Source: Anaerolineaceae bacterium
Lineage (GTDB): Bacteria; Chloroflexota; Anaerolineae; Anaerolineales; Villigracilaceae
DNA: 7,480 bases
NCBI GenBank assembly: GCA_009885445.1
Contig: VFKQ01000125.1
Location: 1 to 7,480, forward strand
Reading direction: 5' to 3'
Shown here: piece by piece, positions 7,096 to 7,480 of the stretch
Position numbering within the stretch: the stretch's first letter is position 1
How the letters are laid out: each line of letters opens with the position of its first letter
Made by a program: the position numbers and the translations under genes
The notes under the pieces: model-generated
What the model saw: the letters and a program-made list of their open reading frames with translations, nothing else
Database searches by the model: none
Told to the model about the DNA's origin: nothing

Positions 7096-7480
7096 CTAAC
7101 CCATCACTGGCCGAAACTTATACCCATACACGATCATGCCGCGCTCGTCGCCGTCGTCGCGCATTTTGCGCGTCACCATTTCCACCGGCATGCCGATTTC
7201 CACTTTGTCGCCCAGGTCGGTCAATTGCGCGGTGATCATCGGGCCCTCGGCCAGCTTCACCAGCGCAACTGTGTAAGGCGCGTTGGCTTCGTATCCGCTG
7301 GGCGCGTCGTAAACGGTCGTGAACGAATACACCTCGCCCTTGCCGCCAAAATTAAAAAGTTCCTTGGCCTCGTGATGGCACTCGGGGCACACGTCACGCG
7401 GCGGGAAGATCTTCGCGTCGCAGTGCGGGCACACCTCGCCCACCAGGGCGTAACGTTGTTGTTTGAGTCGCCAATGTTTC
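7096..7480 (-). CDS. Zn-ribbon/OB-fold protein of the DUF35 family, 5' end beyond window
   Basis: Read from the right edge, 127 residues are visible, starting within KHWRLKQQRYALVGEVC. The frame is open to the edge and the family's HWR...RY motif lies before the internal GTG at 7443, so that GTG is not the start. A few residues are missing. A rubredoxin-like zinc ribbon follows, CPHC (17-20) and CPEC (31-34) separated by ten residues including FPPR. Then comes an OB-fold with GEVYSFTTVY, APYTVALVKLAEGP and a C-terminal IVYGYKFRP. Members are typically encoded beside thiolase or HMG-CoA-synthase-like genes. In archaea the DUF35 protein bridges those two enzymes and helps pass acetoacetyl-CoA between them; in other bacteria it partners thiolase-like proteins. 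The partner gene would lie to the right, outside the window. The gene ends with TAG at 7096-7098 and shares the terminator at 7035-7074. Confidence 0.9.
   Translation of the reverse strand, partial: KHWRLKQQRYALVGEVCPHCDAKIFPPRDVCPECHHEAKELFNFGGKGEVYSFTTVYDAPSGYEANAPYTVALVKLAEGPMITAQLTDLGDKVEIGMPVEMVTRKMRDDGDERGMIVYGYKFRPVMG

Noticed and set aside
1..7480. CRISPR array, tRNA, rRNA, riboswitch, toxin-antitoxin or defence system
   Set aside because: No spaced direct repeats, cloverleaf or rRNA-like sequence was seen, and the small proteins do not resemble known toxin-antitoxin or defence families.

Overview
The window looks like bacterial chromosome of moderate GC, most likely from an environmental or metagenome-derived member of the Chloroflexota (Anaerolineae-like). 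That assignment is an inference. It rests on the gene types (a very large cyclic-glucan-synthase-like protein, a DUF35 Zn-ribbon/OB protein, a DUF5661 protein) and on general sequence flavour, with no rRNA or other marker in view. I see no mobile element, CRISPR array, tRNA or rRNA.

Layout. (1) Positions 1-5201, plus strand: the C-terminal 1732 residues of a giant carbohydrate enzyme related to cyclic beta-1,2-glucan synthase. It has a glycoamylase-like (GH189-type) domain followed by a GH94 phosphorylase module. Its 5' part, where a GT84 synthase domain would lie, is outside the window. (2) Positions 5203-5629, minus strand: remnant of an SRPBCC (START-like) gene, missing its first codons and carrying a one-base frameshift in an A7 run. 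Its stop lies one base from the stop of the giant gene. (3) Positions 5613-6128, plus strand: the C-terminal half of a PLP-dependent D-cysteine desulfhydrase/ACC deaminase-like gene, lacking the half with the PLP lysine. Remnants 2 and 3 are joined head to head and share about 17 bp, as if one deletion (or an assembly misjoin) removed the 5' ends of two divergent genes. (4) Positions 6129-6332: AT-richer intergenic DNA. (5) Positions 6333-6716 and 6761-7024, plus strand: two small genes with good ribosome binding sites. One encodes a protein resembling a stand-alone Pelota/eRF1 middle domain, the other a DUF5661 protein. (6) Positions 7035-7074: a perfect 40-bp palindrome acting as a two-way terminator. 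(7) Positions 7096-7480, minus strand: a DUF35 Zn-ribbon/OB-fold protein, cut by the window end.

The genes do not form one pathway. The giant enzyme stands alone here, the two small genes may be co-transcribed, and the DUF35 gene belongs to a unit that starts beyond the right edge. The most notable local signal is the double truncation at about 5613-5629. I found no convincing new multi-gene system.
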